Origin: Chitinophaga polysaccharea
GTDB taxonomy: Bacteria; Bacteroidota; Bacteroidia; Chitinophagales; Chitinophagaceae
Length of the DNA stretch: 64,000 nt
Assembly (NCBI RefSeq): GCF_902150045.1
Contig: NZ_CABFVU010000002.1
Location: 794,001-858,000, forward strand
Direction of reading: 5' to 3'
Under the pieces are notes generated by a model. It worked only from the letters and a program-made list of their open reading frames with translations, was not told where the DNA came from and ran no database searches. The first letter of the stretch is position 1. Every line of letters begins with the position of its first letter. Below, piece after piece: positions 8,522 to 17,772 of this stretch. A program made the position numbers and the translations under genes.

Positions 8522-8998
8522 CTATACGCGGTTATCTCCCGGGTAGCGCAACCCGTAGAATTTTTCCTGGTTGAACTGTTCGTGGTTGTAAAAGTCGCTA
8601 TTGCTATCATTATATGCTCCCGGCGTTACAAATACGTTGCGTATATCCTGTTCAATATCGGGTGTAACAGTCACTCCTTTTTCATAAAACGGGAGTATAT
8701 TGATCTGCATATGGGAAACTTCAGGTAGCAAAACGGTATCATCTTTTCCGTGCAGGATGGCTACACCAATAGGCAATAATACCTTGCGCTCTGAAAGCCC
8801 CAGCCGGTTACCTTTAAGGTTTACTACCAGGTAGCGCACCCTGCGGGAAGCGGGGTTAAATAACAGGTCATCTACCTTTCCCAGTTTATTGCCGTGCAGG
8901 TCTTCCACTTCCCAATGCCTGACATCAGGCTGACCATCGGCGACCTCGAACCGGCTGCCGCTTAATTCTTCAAGACGATTAGCTTCAGTAATAGACAT
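8522..8998 (-). CDS. PRC-barrel domain protein
   Basis: 158 residues. Residues about 25-100 form a PRC-barrel (VRHWEVEDLHGNKLGKVDDLLFNPASRRVRYLVVNLKGN), the small beta-barrel also found in photosynthetic reaction-centre subunit H and RimM. Stand-alone PRC-barrel proteins of this size are common in Bacteroidota and are often linked to stress, but have no defined reaction. No signal peptide, so cytoplasmic. A small one-pass membrane protein is encoded 42 nt upstream in the same direction. Confidence 0.82.
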   Translation of the reverse strand: MSITEANRLEELSGSRFEVADGQPDVRHWEVEDLHGNKLGKVDDLLFNPASRRVRYLVVNLKGNRLGLSERKVLLPIGVAILHGKDDTVLLPEVSHMQINILPFYEKGVTVTPDIEQDIRNVFVTPGAYNDSNSDFYNHEQFNQEKFYGLRYPGDNRV

Positions 8999-9040
8999 GG
9001 TAATATTTTTTTGAGATGAAGAATCGGGTGAAATGCCAGG

Positions 9041-9238
9041 TTATGGTTGCTTAGCCGCGGTGTCTGTTGCGGGTGCAACGGTGTTTGACATACTGTCGGT
9101 AGCAATAATCGTGTCATGGCGGGTATTGTTGCCACTGCGCATCAGCAGGAACATGATAGCCAGGATAACAACGAGTCCCAGGATGAGCCATAGCCAGGCC
9201 AGGTTCCTCTTTTTGGGTTGAACTTCCAGGTGTGCCAT
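9041..9238 (-). CDS. Small single-pass membrane protein
   Basis: 65 residues: a short charged N-terminus (AHLEVQPKKRN), one hydrophobic helix (LAWLWLILGLVVILAIMFLLM) and a Thr/Ala-rich tail that probably lies in the periplasm. No known family. It is encoded just upstream of the PRC-barrel gene in the same direction and may be co-transcribed with it. Length, start codon and a clean transmembrane helix argue that it is real. Confidence 0.65.
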   Translation of the reverse strand: MAHLEVQPKKRNLAWLWLILGLVVILAIMFLLMRSGNNTRHDTIIATDSMSNTVAPATDTAAKQP

Positions 9239-9446
9239 AGTAGTGCATTTAGTTGGATAATATTGAGGATGGGTTCATCCAAAACGGTTCATTTTTTTTC
9301 AGGCAATCATTATACCAATACATGCCGGGAATGTTGAAAAGGGTGGATTGGCTTATGTGGAGATAGTTTTAGGGGATCGGTCCGCAGATCTGGGAGGAGA
9401 ATCAGCCCCATTACAGTAGGGTCTTTTTTCCCACGTATTGCGGAAA

Positions 9447-10023
9447 TTATAAGCCGCTGCAAACACTCATAGCTACCAGCAGCATGCCGAGATAATGTTC
9501 TTCTTTCAGCTCCCTGCGCAATACCTGCAGGGCTTTGCTCATATGCTTTTCCACTGTTTTTACAGAGATGCCCATTTCCTGTGCAATCGCTTTGTAGCCC
9601 AGGTTATCGTAGTAGCTGAGCATAAACACCTCGCGGCATTTTTGCGGCAATGTATTAATACTGCAGGCAATGCGGGTTTTCAGCTCATGCTGTTCCAGTT
9701 GAACAGGCTGTGCCACCTCCTGCTGGTGTGCCTGCCTGATCAGCACCTGGTGATGGTTTTCTTTCAGTAATTTATTGCGAAGCTGGTTGGATACTTTGTA
9801 TTTAACGGCATTGTTGAGATACCCGCTGATGTTAACATCTCCGGGCAGTTCATCTCTCCTGAGATATAAACTGGTAAAAACATCCTGTATAATATCCTTC
9901 ACCTGTTCACGGTCTTTCAGGATACGGAATGCCTGGTTGCTGAGCGCAATAACCGTTGCCTGGTATAACCTCTCAAAGGCTTTGGTATCGCCGCTCCTGG
10001 CTTGCTGCCATAGCGTATCGCAT
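9447..10023 (-). CDS. ECF-type RNA polymerase sigma factor, apparently frameshifted at its start
   Basis: Sigma region 2 (FERLYQATVIALSNQAFRILKDREQVKDIIQDVFTSLY) and region 4 (LPQKCREVFMLSYYDNLGYKAIAQEMGISVKTVEKHMSKALQVLR) are complete. The conserved frame runs back to a TGA at 10053-10055 without any ATG, GTG or TTG before the GTG at 9902, which is internal to region 2. An ATG at 10021-10023 is out of frame by one base. Dropping the single C opposite G10020 would give MDTLWQQARSGDTKAFERLY, an ideal N-terminus. So the gene has a 1-nt insertion, uses a rare start codon, or carries a sequence error. It is divergent from the FecR gene, its probable anti-sigma partner, and should drive the SusC/SusD operon. 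Confidence 0.8.
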
Positions 10024-10093
10024 GTATGTTGACCAGTAGAGCAGATAAGCGTTCAGTTTTGGTGGCAAAGATATCTACTGGACAAAAGTTTCT

Positions 10094-10131
10094 ATGTTAA
10101 CTTATAGTAAACAACTGCTCCAATGTTAACT
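10094..10131. promoter_or_regulatory. Direct repeat ATGTTAACT in the sigma/FecR divergent promoter region
   Basis: Two identical 9-mers (10094-10102 and 10123-10131), 29 bp apart, lie in the AT-rich gap between the divergent sigma and FecR genes. They could be sites for an activator or elements recognised by the ECF sigma factor. No core promoter was identified with confidence. Confidence 0.35.
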
Positions 10132-10214
10132 AAATATGAATTCCATCTTTTTTGAGAAAACGGAGTGGGGGTAAATCCCGGTTTATGTGATAAGTATAGC
10201 AAACACCCATACTG

Positions 10215-11189
10215 ATGACGCCATCGCGCCTGCAATATTTACTGGACCGATACCTGAATGGAACTGCTACGGAAGCGGAGCAGGCAGAGTACGATCATTG
10301 GTATGAGCAACAGCAAGCACCGGGAGCAAACGCTTTTACTGCTGAGGAAAGAAGTGGGATGTATACCGTAATAACTTCCCGTATAAAACGCAAAAACCGC
10401 GTAGTGTACCTGCGCCGGGCCGCGGCAACAGCCGCGGCAGTGGTTATAGGCGCGGGCATATTGTGGATATTCCGCACCACATCACTGCCGGTGCGAAAAG
10501 TAGCAGTGAAGCAGCAATTGGCGCAGCCCGACAGTACCATGATCGCCAATACTACCGGCTCCCGGCGGACGCTTCATTTACCGGATGGCTCAGAGGTAAT
10601 ATTATACAGAGATGCAGAAATCCGTTTTGCCAATCCGTTTGGCGCAAAGAACAGGATAGTGCAGCTGAAGGGTAAGGGCTATTTCAATGTTGCGCCCAAT
10701 GCACCCATGCCATTTACGGTATGGAGCGAAGGGGTATCCACCACCGCATTAGGTACCAGCTTTACCATTACAAGCAAACAAACAGAAGTGAAAGTAATAC
10801 TGCATACCGGTAAGGTAATGGTGAAAACCAATGAGCAGGTACGGTACCTCACACCAGGCCAGGCGCTTGTTTGCAATATGGCTACCGGGATGGCCCGTTT
10901 ACAATCCACACCGGAGAAAATAGTGATTGCGCCCGCCATTGCCTATGGCGCTTTACGCGGCTTTGCCGCTACATTTGACCAGGTGCCTTTATCCGGCGTA
11001 TTTGATACTATTTCCAGGGGATATCATGTGAACATACAACTGAAAGCAAACACCTTTAACGATATCGCCTTCTCCGGTGTAATCCGGGATACAGATTCAC
11101 TTGCACAGGTGCTGCACCGCATTGCGATGCTGCACGATTTGAAAATTACATCAACAAATACAGGTTACCGTATAGAAAAAAATCACTAA
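10215..11189 (+). CDS. FecR-family anti-sigma factor / transmembrane signal transducer
   Basis: 324 residues. A cytoplasmic N-terminal anti-sigma segment (RLQYLLDRYLNGTATEAEQAEYDHWY) is followed by one transmembrane helix at about 63-83 (AAATAAAVVIGAGILWIF), a periplasmic FecR domain (RTLHLPDGSEVILYRDAEIRFANPF, VTALGTSFTI-like strand) and a C-terminal secretin/TonB N-like DUF4974 region (FDQVPLSGVFDTISRGYHVNIQL). It relays occupancy of the partner SusC to the ECF sigma factor. The SusC gene starts 17 nt downstream. Unusually, the sigma gene is divergent rather than in the same operon. Confidence 0.95.
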   Translation: MTPSRLQYLLDRYLNGTATEAEQAEYDHWYEQQQAPGANAFTAEERSGMYTVITSRIKRKNRVVYLRRAAATAAAVVIGAGILWIFRTTSLPVRKVAVKQQLAQPDSTMIANTTGSRRTLHLPDGSEVILYRDAEIRFANPFGAKNRIVQLKGKGYFNVAPNAPMPFTVWSEGVSTTALGTSFTITSKQTEVKVILHTGKVMVKTNEQVRYLTPGQALVCNMATGMARLQSTPEKIVIAPAIAYGALRGFAATFDQVPLSGVFDTISRGYHVNIQLKANTFNDIAFSGVIRDTDSLAQVLHRIAMLHDLKITSTNTGYRIEKNH

Positions 11190-11206
11190 CTAAATATTTG
11201 CGTATT

Positions 11207-14200
11207 ATGACACATCGCTACCTGCTAGTGAAGGGCGGAGCTTTGCCCCTGAACCACTCCAACAGGCTTCTGCAGGGCTGTAAATTTATCAGCCTGCTGT
11301 TCCTGATGGTTTTTATCAACCTGCTGCCGGCACAGGCGCAAAAGAAAACATGGATCAAAGGTTTAATTGAAGATGAAAAAGGACAGGCTATACCAGGCGC
11401 ATCTGTACAGCTGAAAAGCGGCCCCGATAGCCTGAAAAGCTTTGCTGTTACCAACGAAAAAGGGGTATTCACTTTTGACGATTCCCATATACAGGGACCA
11501 TTTGTGTTTACCATCGCTTATGTGGGTTACGTAACGCAGGTGATCACCAAAAACAGCCTGGACCCGCAAAAGGAACAATCGCTTTACGTGGTTTTGAAAG
11601 AATCTTCTGCTGCACTCAGTGAAATAGTAGTGGTGGGTTATGGCACCCAAAAGAAGATCAATCTCACCGGCGCGGTAGACCAGGTAGGAAAGGAAGTATT
11701 TGAGAACAGGCCCATGACCAGCGCTACCAAAGGCTTGCAAGGGGTACTGCCCAATCTGAATATACGTATCACGGATGGTAAGCCCATCCGCGGAGCCACC
11801 TACAACGTGAGAGGTACCACCTCCATCGGTGCCGGCGGTAGCGCATTAGTGCTCATCGACGGTGTACCCGGAGATCCGAACTTATTAAACCCCAACGATA
11901 TTGAAAGCGTGACCGTATTGAAAGATGCGGCTTCAGCCGCCATTTACGGCGCCCGCGGCAGCTTTGGCGTAGTGCTCATCACCACAAAAAATCCCGCGAA
12001 GAATAATACACAGCTTACTTATTCCAGCAACTATTCACTGAACGACCGTACCGTGAAACCCAACTTTGTTACCAACGGTTACGAATGGGCCAAAAATTTT
12101 GATGAGGCCTATTACGCATGGAACGATTATAAGTCGCACCCCGCTAAAGCCAACAGCGTATTCCCTTTTTCACTGGACTACCTCGATGAGCTGAAACGCA
12201 GGAACGACGATCCTTCCCTGCCAAAAACAGACATCGACCCGGCTACAGGCAACTACGTTTATTATGGTAATACCGATTGGTTCAAAGAGCTGTATGCAGA
12301 CCAGAACCCAGGTACAGAACAAACCCTGTCCGCCTCCGGCGGCAATGCCAAATCGGAATATTATCTCTCCGGCAGGTATATGTCGCAGCACGGGATTTTC
12401 CGTTACAATCCCGATAAATTCAAGATGTATAATGTAAGGGCAAAAGGAGCGGTAAGGCCGTTCGACTGGCTGAAGCTGGAAAACAACTTCGACTTTTCCC
12501 AGCGCACTTATTTTTTTCCTATCCTCAACCATCCCAGCAATACGCCGGTATGGAGAAGGATCTCGGATGAGGCATTCCCTATTGCGATGCTGAAGAACCC
12601 TGATGGCTCGCTTACGGAGAACGCCGCTATCGTATTCGGCAGCTTTTTAACGGGAAATAATTACTCTGACCAGACACAGCTGATGCTGAGAAACACTTCC
12701 CGTTTTACCACTTCTTTCCTGCATGATAAACTGCATGTAAACGGCGACTTCACTTACGCCTATACTTCCAGCGTGGAAACCCGTTTGTATACCCCGGTGC
12801 CATACAGCAAAGCGCCGGGCCAAACGCTCACCCGCGGAGAAAGCAAAATGAATGAAGAAAACGACCGGACCACCTACACCGGTATGAACCTGTATGCGGA
12901 TTATGAACAGCGCGTTGCAAAAAACACCTTCAAATTACTGGTAGGGTACAATTATGAAAACACCTTGTTCAAATCAAGGTACTACCAGCATGATGGATTG
13001 ATCAATCCGGGTATGCCCGATTTTTCGCTGATGAATGGTCTTAACTATGTGCTTACAGGCGGTGGTTATGAGTGGCGTACGCTGGGTGGTTTCTTCCGCC
13101 TGAACTATAACTATGATGAACGCTACCTGCTGGAAGTGAATGGCCGTTACGATGGGTCTTCCAAATTTCCCGAGTCGCAGCAGTTTGGCTTTTTTCCTTC
13201 TGCTTCTGCCGGGTGGCGCGTATCGAAGGAAAAGTTCTGGAACGTATCGCCCAAAGCAGTGAGCGATCTGAAGCTGAGAGCGTCCTATGGCGCGCTGGGC
13301 AACGGCAACGTAAATCCTTACCAGTTCCTGCAAACCATGACCGTAAGCAAATTGCAGATGGCCATCAATGGTGTGATCCCTGATTATACACAACAGCCCA
13401 ACGTAATTCCCAATGGCCTTACCTGGGAAAAATCCACTACGCTGAATGGCGGTATAGATATAGCCCTGCTGAACAGCCGGTTAAAAGTTTCCTTTGATAA
13501 ATATACCCGCAACACCACTAACATGTTTACCGTGGGACTGCCAGTTCCTGCTGTGTTTGGAGCCAGTGTGCCAAAAGGCAACTATGCCGATCTGAAAACA
13601 AAGGGCTGGGAATTATCGGTGAACTGGTCCGACCAGTTTAAGGCCAGCAGCAAACCTTTCGCTTATTCACTTGGTGTGGTGCTGTCTGATTACCAGTCGT
13701 ACATTACCCGTTTCAATAACCCCAATAAGCTGATCAATACTTATTACGAAGGCATGCGTGTGGGAGATATGTGGGGCTTTGTAAATGATGGTTATTTCCA
13801 GAGCCAGGATGAAATTGATAAGTACGGTGTAGACCAGTCTTTTATCCGCGTATCCAATGCCAACAAACTGTTACCGGGTGATATCCGTTTCAAAGACCTG
13901 GACGGCAACAAAAAAATAGACCAGGGCGATGGTACCGTGGATAAACCGGGCGATCAGCAGGTGATTGGTAATACAGAGCCACGTTATGCCTTTGGAATTA
14001 CCGGTAGCGCCAACTGGAATAATTTCTTCCTGAGCTTTTTCTTCCAGGGTATTGGTAAGCGCGACTGGTGGCCGGGTACAGATGCTTCTCTTTTCTGGGG
14101 GCAATACAACCGTCCCTATAGCTGGATGCCGCAGGAGATCATGGATAACCGCTGGTCGGAAACCAATCCCGATGCTTACTTCCCCCGTTTCCGGGGATAC

Positions 14201-14533
14201 ACGGCGCTCAATTCCAATGCAGAGCTTACCGTACAGCAATCAAAGTACGTGCAGAACGTGGCCTATATCCGTTTAAAGAACCTCACTGTTGGCTATAACC
14301 TGCCACAGGAATGGATTTCAAAGATCAAGATGAAAAATGCGAGAGTGTTCTTTACAGGTCAGAACCTGTGGACATGGTCGCCTTTGTACCGTATCATGAA
14401 AACGCTGGATCCTGAAGTGATTGAGGGCTCCGATCCCGAGCTGAATAACAATGCCGCGGGCATTGGTGCAGGTAACGGAATGGCATACCCGATGCTGAAA
14501 ACATACACCGTTGGCGTAAGCGTAACCTTTTAA
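11207..14533 (+). CDS. SusC/RagA-family TonB-dependent outer-membrane transporter
   Basis: 1108 residues from the ATG at 11207; an upstream TTG in frame is less likely. The signal ends near LLPAQAQ. A CarboxypepD-regulatory-like domain follows (IKGLIEDEKGQAIPGASVQLK...YVGY), then the TonB-box region (LSEIVVVGYGTQKK), the plug (GLQGVLPNL..., DIESVTVLKDAASAAIYGARGSFGVVLITTK) and a 22-strand-type barrel ending in TYTVGVSVTF. It is full length for the family. It works with the SusD encoded 12 nt downstream and the FecR/sigma pair upstream. The phosphodiesterase that closes the operon hints at a phosphorylated or nucleotide-type ligand, by context only. Confidence 0.97.
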   Translation: MTHRYLLVKGGALPLNHSNRLLQGCKFISLLFLMVFINLLPAQAQKKTWIKGLIEDEKGQAIPGASVQLKSGPDSLKSFAVTNEKGVFTFDDSHIQGPFVFTIAYVGYVTQVITKNSLDPQKEQSLYVVLKESSAALSEIVVVGYGTQKKINLTGAVDQVGKEVFENRPMTSATKGLQGVLPNLNIRITDGKPIRGATYNVRGTTSIGAGGSALVLIDGVPGDPNLLNPNDIESVTVLKDAASAAIYGARGSFGVVLITTKNPAKNNTQLTYSSNYSLNDRTVKPNFVTNGYEWAKNFDEAYYAWNDYKSHPAKANSVFPFSLDYLDELKRRNDDPSLPKTDIDPATGNYVYYGNTDWFKELYADQNPGTEQTLSASGGNAKSEYYLSGRYMSQHGIFRYNPDKFKMYNVRAKGAVRPFDWLKLENNFDFSQRTYFFPILNHPSNTPVWRRISDEAFPIAMLKNPDGSLTENAAIVFGSFLTGNNYSDQTQLMLRNTSRFTTSFLHDKLHVNGDFTYAYTSSVETRLYTPVPYSKAPGQTLTRGESKMNEENDRTTYTGMNLYADYEQRVAKNTFKLLVGYNYENTLFKSRYYQHDGLINPGMPDFSLMNGLNYVLTGGGYEWRTLGGFFRLNYNYDERYLLEVNGRYDGSSKFPESQQFGFFPSASAGWRVSKEKFWNVSPKAVSDLKLRASYGALGNGNVNPYQFLQTMTVSKLQMAINGVIPDYTQQPNVIPNGLTWEKSTTLNGGIDIALLNSRLKVSFDKYTRNTTNMFTVGLPVPAVFGASVPKGNYADLKTKGWELSVNWSDQFKASSKPFAYSLGVVLSDYQSYITRFNNPNKLINTYYEGMRVGDMWGFVNDGYFQSQDEIDKYGVDQSFIRVSNANKLLPGDIRFKDLDGNKKIDQGDGTVDKPGDQQVIGNTEPRYAFGITGSANWNNFFLSFFFQGIGKRDWWPGTDASLFWGQYNRPYSWMPQEIMDNRWSETNPDAYFPRFRGYTALNSNAELTVQQSKYVQNVAYIRLKNLTVGYNLPQEWISKIKMKNARVFFTGQNLWTWSPLYRIMKTLDPEVIEGSDPELNNNAAGIGAGNGMAYPMLKTYTVGVSVTF

Positions 14534-14545
14534 CGACTAATTTTT

Positions 14546-16312
14546 ATGAAGATGAAAAATAGTATTTATCTTTTATTGATCCTGGCGATAGTGTCTTGTA
14601 AGACAGACCTTAACCTGAAGCCGTTTGATAAGCTGGATCCCGGCAATGCGTTTAATACAGAACAGGATCTGCAGCTGTATGCCACTTCTTTCTATAAAAT
14701 ATTACCTGATGGCAATGCCATTATCAGGGGAGATGTGATGAGCGATTATATGGCCGGAAAAGATGTAAATACCTTTATCCAGCGTGATGCGTATTCCGCT
14801 ACACAATCTACCGGCTGGAGCTGGGGCGACCTGCGCAACATCAATTATTTCCTGGAGCATTACAGCCAGGCGAAGATTGCCGACGAAGCCAAGAACCATT
14901 ATGCAGGTATTGCCCGTTTTTTCCGTGCTATGTTTTACTTTGAAAAAGTAAAGCGTTTTGGCGATGTGCCCTGGTACGGAAAAACCATGACCATTGATGA
15001 TCCGGACCTGTATAAAGGCCGCGATCCCCGCGCTGCTGTAATGGACAGCGTCCTGGCGGATCTTGATTTTGCCTGTGCCAATATACGTAACAAGAAAGAC
15101 AACAGCTGTTCACAGATCACCCGTTGGGTAGCGTTGGCGTATAAATCCCGCGTATGTTTATTTGAAGGTACTTACCGCAAGCACCGCCCCGGTACCCGTG
15201 TGCCCGGTGCAGATACCTGGCTGAATGCTGCTGTGAGCGCTGCAGATGAAGTGATCAGGAGCGGGCTGTATACCCTGAACACTGGTGGCGACCCCACCAT
15301 GAATTACCGCAACCTGTTCATCAACGAAACACCCAATACAAATGAAGTGATCCTGGCTTATGTATGCAATAAGAGCTTACGCGTGTTCAATGATGCCAAC
15401 TGGTATTTTACCAGTGCCACCTATGGCAACAGGATCAGCCTGGTGAAAACATTTACCGATACCTATCTGAATATTGATGGCAGCCGCTTTACCGATACGC
15501 CCGGTTATGATAACCTGCCTTTCAATGAAGAAGTAAAGAACAGGGACCTGCGTTTGCAGCAAACCATCCGCATGGGGAAATACAGCCGCGAGGGGCAAAT
15601 TGCGCCGCCTGATTTTACTTATACCTACACTGGTTACCAGCCGCTGAAATTCACCATGGACTCAAAGGCCACAGATGGAGTAGCAGAGAACAACAACTCT
15701 GTGCCCATTATCCGTTATGCGGAAGTATTGCTGAATAAAGCAGAAGCAAAGGCAGAACTGGGTGTGCTGAGCGCAGACGATTGGAATAGCACCATAAAAC
15801 TGTTGAGAGCACGTGCAGGTTTGAAAAATACTGATATGCCATTAACAGCGGACCCTTACCTCGTTGATTATTTCAGGGATAAAACAGCGCGCCCGAATGT
15901 TAACGCAAGCGTAACAGATGCCGCGTTACTGGAAGTACGCCGCGAAAGAGGGATAGAGCTGATCCTGGAAGGGTTCCGTTTTTATGACCTGGTACGCTGG
16001 GGACTTGGACCTTTACTTCTGAAGCCTTATATTGGTTTGTATGTGCCGGCGATGGACGCCCTGATGGATTTGAATGAAGATGGAAAACCCGATGTATCCT
16101 TTGTAAAGAAAACGCCTGCTACAAAAGTACCGGGAGTGTATTACTTCCTGATTGATGATGATCAGACCAAATTATCTGCCGGTACCAGTGGTAACCTGAT
16201 CTGGTTGAGCAATATTGAGCGTCAGTGGGAAGATTACAAGTACGTATACCCGATACCGTATAATGAGCTGGTATTGAACCCTAAACTGGTGCAGAACCCC
16301 GATTGGAAATAA
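14546..16312 (+). CDS. SusD/RagB-family outer-membrane lipoprotein
   Basis: 588 residues. The lipoprotein signal is MKMKNSIYLLLILAIVSC, with KTDLNLKPFDKLDPGNAF after the Cys. The SusD helical core contains YAGIARFFRAMFYFEKVKRFGDVPWY, and the C-terminal part has ERGIELILEGFRFYDLVRWG and the ending VQNPDWK. It is the surface ligand-binding partner of the SusC encoded 12 nt upstream. It is longer than the first SusD in the window, with an insertion before the C-terminus (VPAMDALMDLNEDGKPDV, with a Ca-binding-like acidic stretch). Confidence 0.96.
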   Translation: MKMKNSIYLLLILAIVSCKTDLNLKPFDKLDPGNAFNTEQDLQLYATSFYKILPDGNAIIRGDVMSDYMAGKDVNTFIQRDAYSATQSTGWSWGDLRNINYFLEHYSQAKIADEAKNHYAGIARFFRAMFYFEKVKRFGDVPWYGKTMTIDDPDLYKGRDPRAAVMDSVLADLDFACANIRNKKDNSCSQITRWVALAYKSRVCLFEGTYRKHRPGTRVPGADTWLNAAVSAADEVIRSGLYTLNTGGDPTMNYRNLFINETPNTNEVILAYVCNKSLRVFNDANWYFTSATYGNRISLVKTFTDTYLNIDGSRFTDTPGYDNLPFNEEVKNRDLRLQQTIRMGKYSREGQIAPPDFTYTYTGYQPLKFTMDSKATDGVAENNNSVPIIRYAEVLLNKAEAKAELGVLSADDWNSTIKLLRARAGLKNTDMPLTADPYLVDYFRDKTARPNVNASVTDAALLEVRRERGIELILEGFRFYDLVRWGLGPLLLKPYIGLYVPAMDALMDLNEDGKPDVSFVKKTPATKVPGVYYFLIDDDQTKLSAGTSGNLIWLSNIERQWEDYKYVYPIPYNELVLNPKLVQNPDWK

Positions 16313-16329
16313 AGTAAAATATAAATAGT

Positions 16330-17667
16330 ATGAACAAGATTACCGGTATAGCATTATTGCTGATAATAGGCTGCGCTTCCTATGCACAGAAGGCCGCGCA
16401 TGTGGTGCTGATCACCATTGATGGTTTTCGCCCGGATTTTTATACAGATGCTTCCTGGGGCATGGTAAACCTGCGGGCCATGAAAGACAGCGGCGTTTAT
16501 GCAGATGGGGTGAACAGTGTATTTCCTACAGTTACTTATCCCAATCACACCTCGCTGATCACAGGGGTAACACCAGCTAAACATGGTGTTTATTATAACA
16601 CGCCATTTGAGCCCAACGGCGCTACCGGCATCTGGTATTTTTATTACGACAGTGTCAAAGTTCCCACTTTGTTTGATGCGGTGCGCAAGGCCGGTAAGAA
16701 ATCAGCCAACGTGATATGGCCCGTATCCGTAGGGGCGCCTATCGATTATAATATACCTGATGTATGGCCTATCGGTAAAAAAGACAGGCGGGAGCTGATG
16801 GCTACGGTTACCAACCCTGTGTCCCTGTGGCAGGAAGTACAGGAACATGCTACCGGTAAGCTGGGCGCAAAGGATTTCACCATGGAAGATGAAGAAATGA
16901 TCCTGGATGAAAATGTAGCGCGCATGAGCGCTTACCTGATCACTACTTATAAGCCGGCCTTTACCACGTTGCACCTGGCCTGTACGGATCATTATGAGCA
17001 TGAGCAGGGACGCGACGGGCTGTTGGTAAGAAGGGCGGTAGCGGGCGCCGACAGGGCGCTGGGCACTATCATAGAAGCATTGAAACGGGCTGGTATATAC
17101 GAAAGCACAACTATTATTGTTACCGGGGATCATGGTTTTGTAAATATCGCCCGGAGCCTTTCTCCCAATGTGTTACTGGCGCAGAATGGTTTGCTGAATA
17201 ATGTAAAGACAGGTGATTGGAAAGCACAGTTCCTTTCTTCCGGCGGTTCGGCTTTCCTGCACCTGAAAGATCCGAAGGATATGGCCACACAGCAGAAAGT
17301 GATAGCGTTGCTAAAGGCATTGCCGGCTGCGGAGCAGCAGATGTTCCGTATCATCAGCCGTAAGCAGCTGAATGAGGTAGGTGCAGATCCCCATGCAGCC
17401 ATGGCAATTTCCGCGGTGGATGGTGTAACCATTGGCGGTGGCGCCACCGGTGAACTGGTAAGGGCTGCCAAAGGAGGAACGCATGGTTATTTCCCGGATT
17501 TTAAGGAGATACAAACCGGATTCGTGGCTTCCGGGGCAGGGATAGCGCCAGGCGGTCATGTAAAAGAAATGAATGTAACGGATGTGGCGCCACTGGTAGC
17601 GCAGCTGCTGGGATTGCAGCTGGATAATACAGATGGTAAAGTACCTGCAGGGGTAATAGCGAAATAA
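16330..17667 (+). CDS. Secreted type I phosphodiesterase / nucleotide pyrophosphatase (alkaline phosphatase superfamily)
   Basis: 445 residues with a signal peptide (ALLLIIGCASYAQ). The metal and nucleophile set of the NPP family is present: Asp31 in ITIDGFRPD, Thr69 in FPTVTYPNHTS, the TDHYEHEQGRDG metal motif, TGDHGF, and the final GGTHGYFPD. NPPs cleave phosphodiester bonds in nucleotides, sugar nucleotides or phospholipid head groups. The gene lies 17 nt behind SusD and ahead of a terminator, so it belongs to the SusCD operon and probably processes the ligand in the periplasm or at the surface. Phosphonoacetate-hydrolase-like activity is an alternative within the same fold. Confidence 0.92.
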   Translation: MNKITGIALLLIIGCASYAQKAAHVVLITIDGFRPDFYTDASWGMVNLRAMKDSGVYADGVNSVFPTVTYPNHTSLITGVTPAKHGVYYNTPFEPNGATGIWYFYYDSVKVPTLFDAVRKAGKKSANVIWPVSVGAPIDYNIPDVWPIGKKDRRELMATVTNPVSLWQEVQEHATGKLGAKDFTMEDEEMILDENVARMSAYLITTYKPAFTTLHLACTDHYEHEQGRDGLLVRRAVAGADRALGTIIEALKRAGIYESTTIIVTGDHGFVNIARSLSPNVLLAQNGLLNNVKTGDWKAQFLSSGGSAFLHLKDPKDMATQQKVIALLKALPAAEQQMFRIISRKQLNEVGADPHAAMAISAVDGVTIGGGATGELVRAAKGGTHGYFPDFKEIQTGFVASGAGIAPGGHVKEMNVTDVAPLVAQLLGLQLDNTDGKVPAGVIAK

Positions 17668-17690
17668 GCAACTGGTAACGTAACAATAGT

Positions 17691-17722
17691 AAGCGGGCGT
17701 CTCTCTCAAGGCGCCCGCTTTT
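17691..17722 (+). terminator. Intrinsic terminator behind the phosphodiesterase gene
   Basis: AAGCGGGCG (17691-17699) pairs perfectly with CGCCCGCTT (17712-17720), followed by TT. It closes the FecR-SusC-SusD-phosphodiesterase operon. Confidence 0.85.
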
Positions 17723-17772
17723 ATGTGAATTATAGACAGGTAACGGGCTGGTTCCTTATCTGCCTCGGTTAT

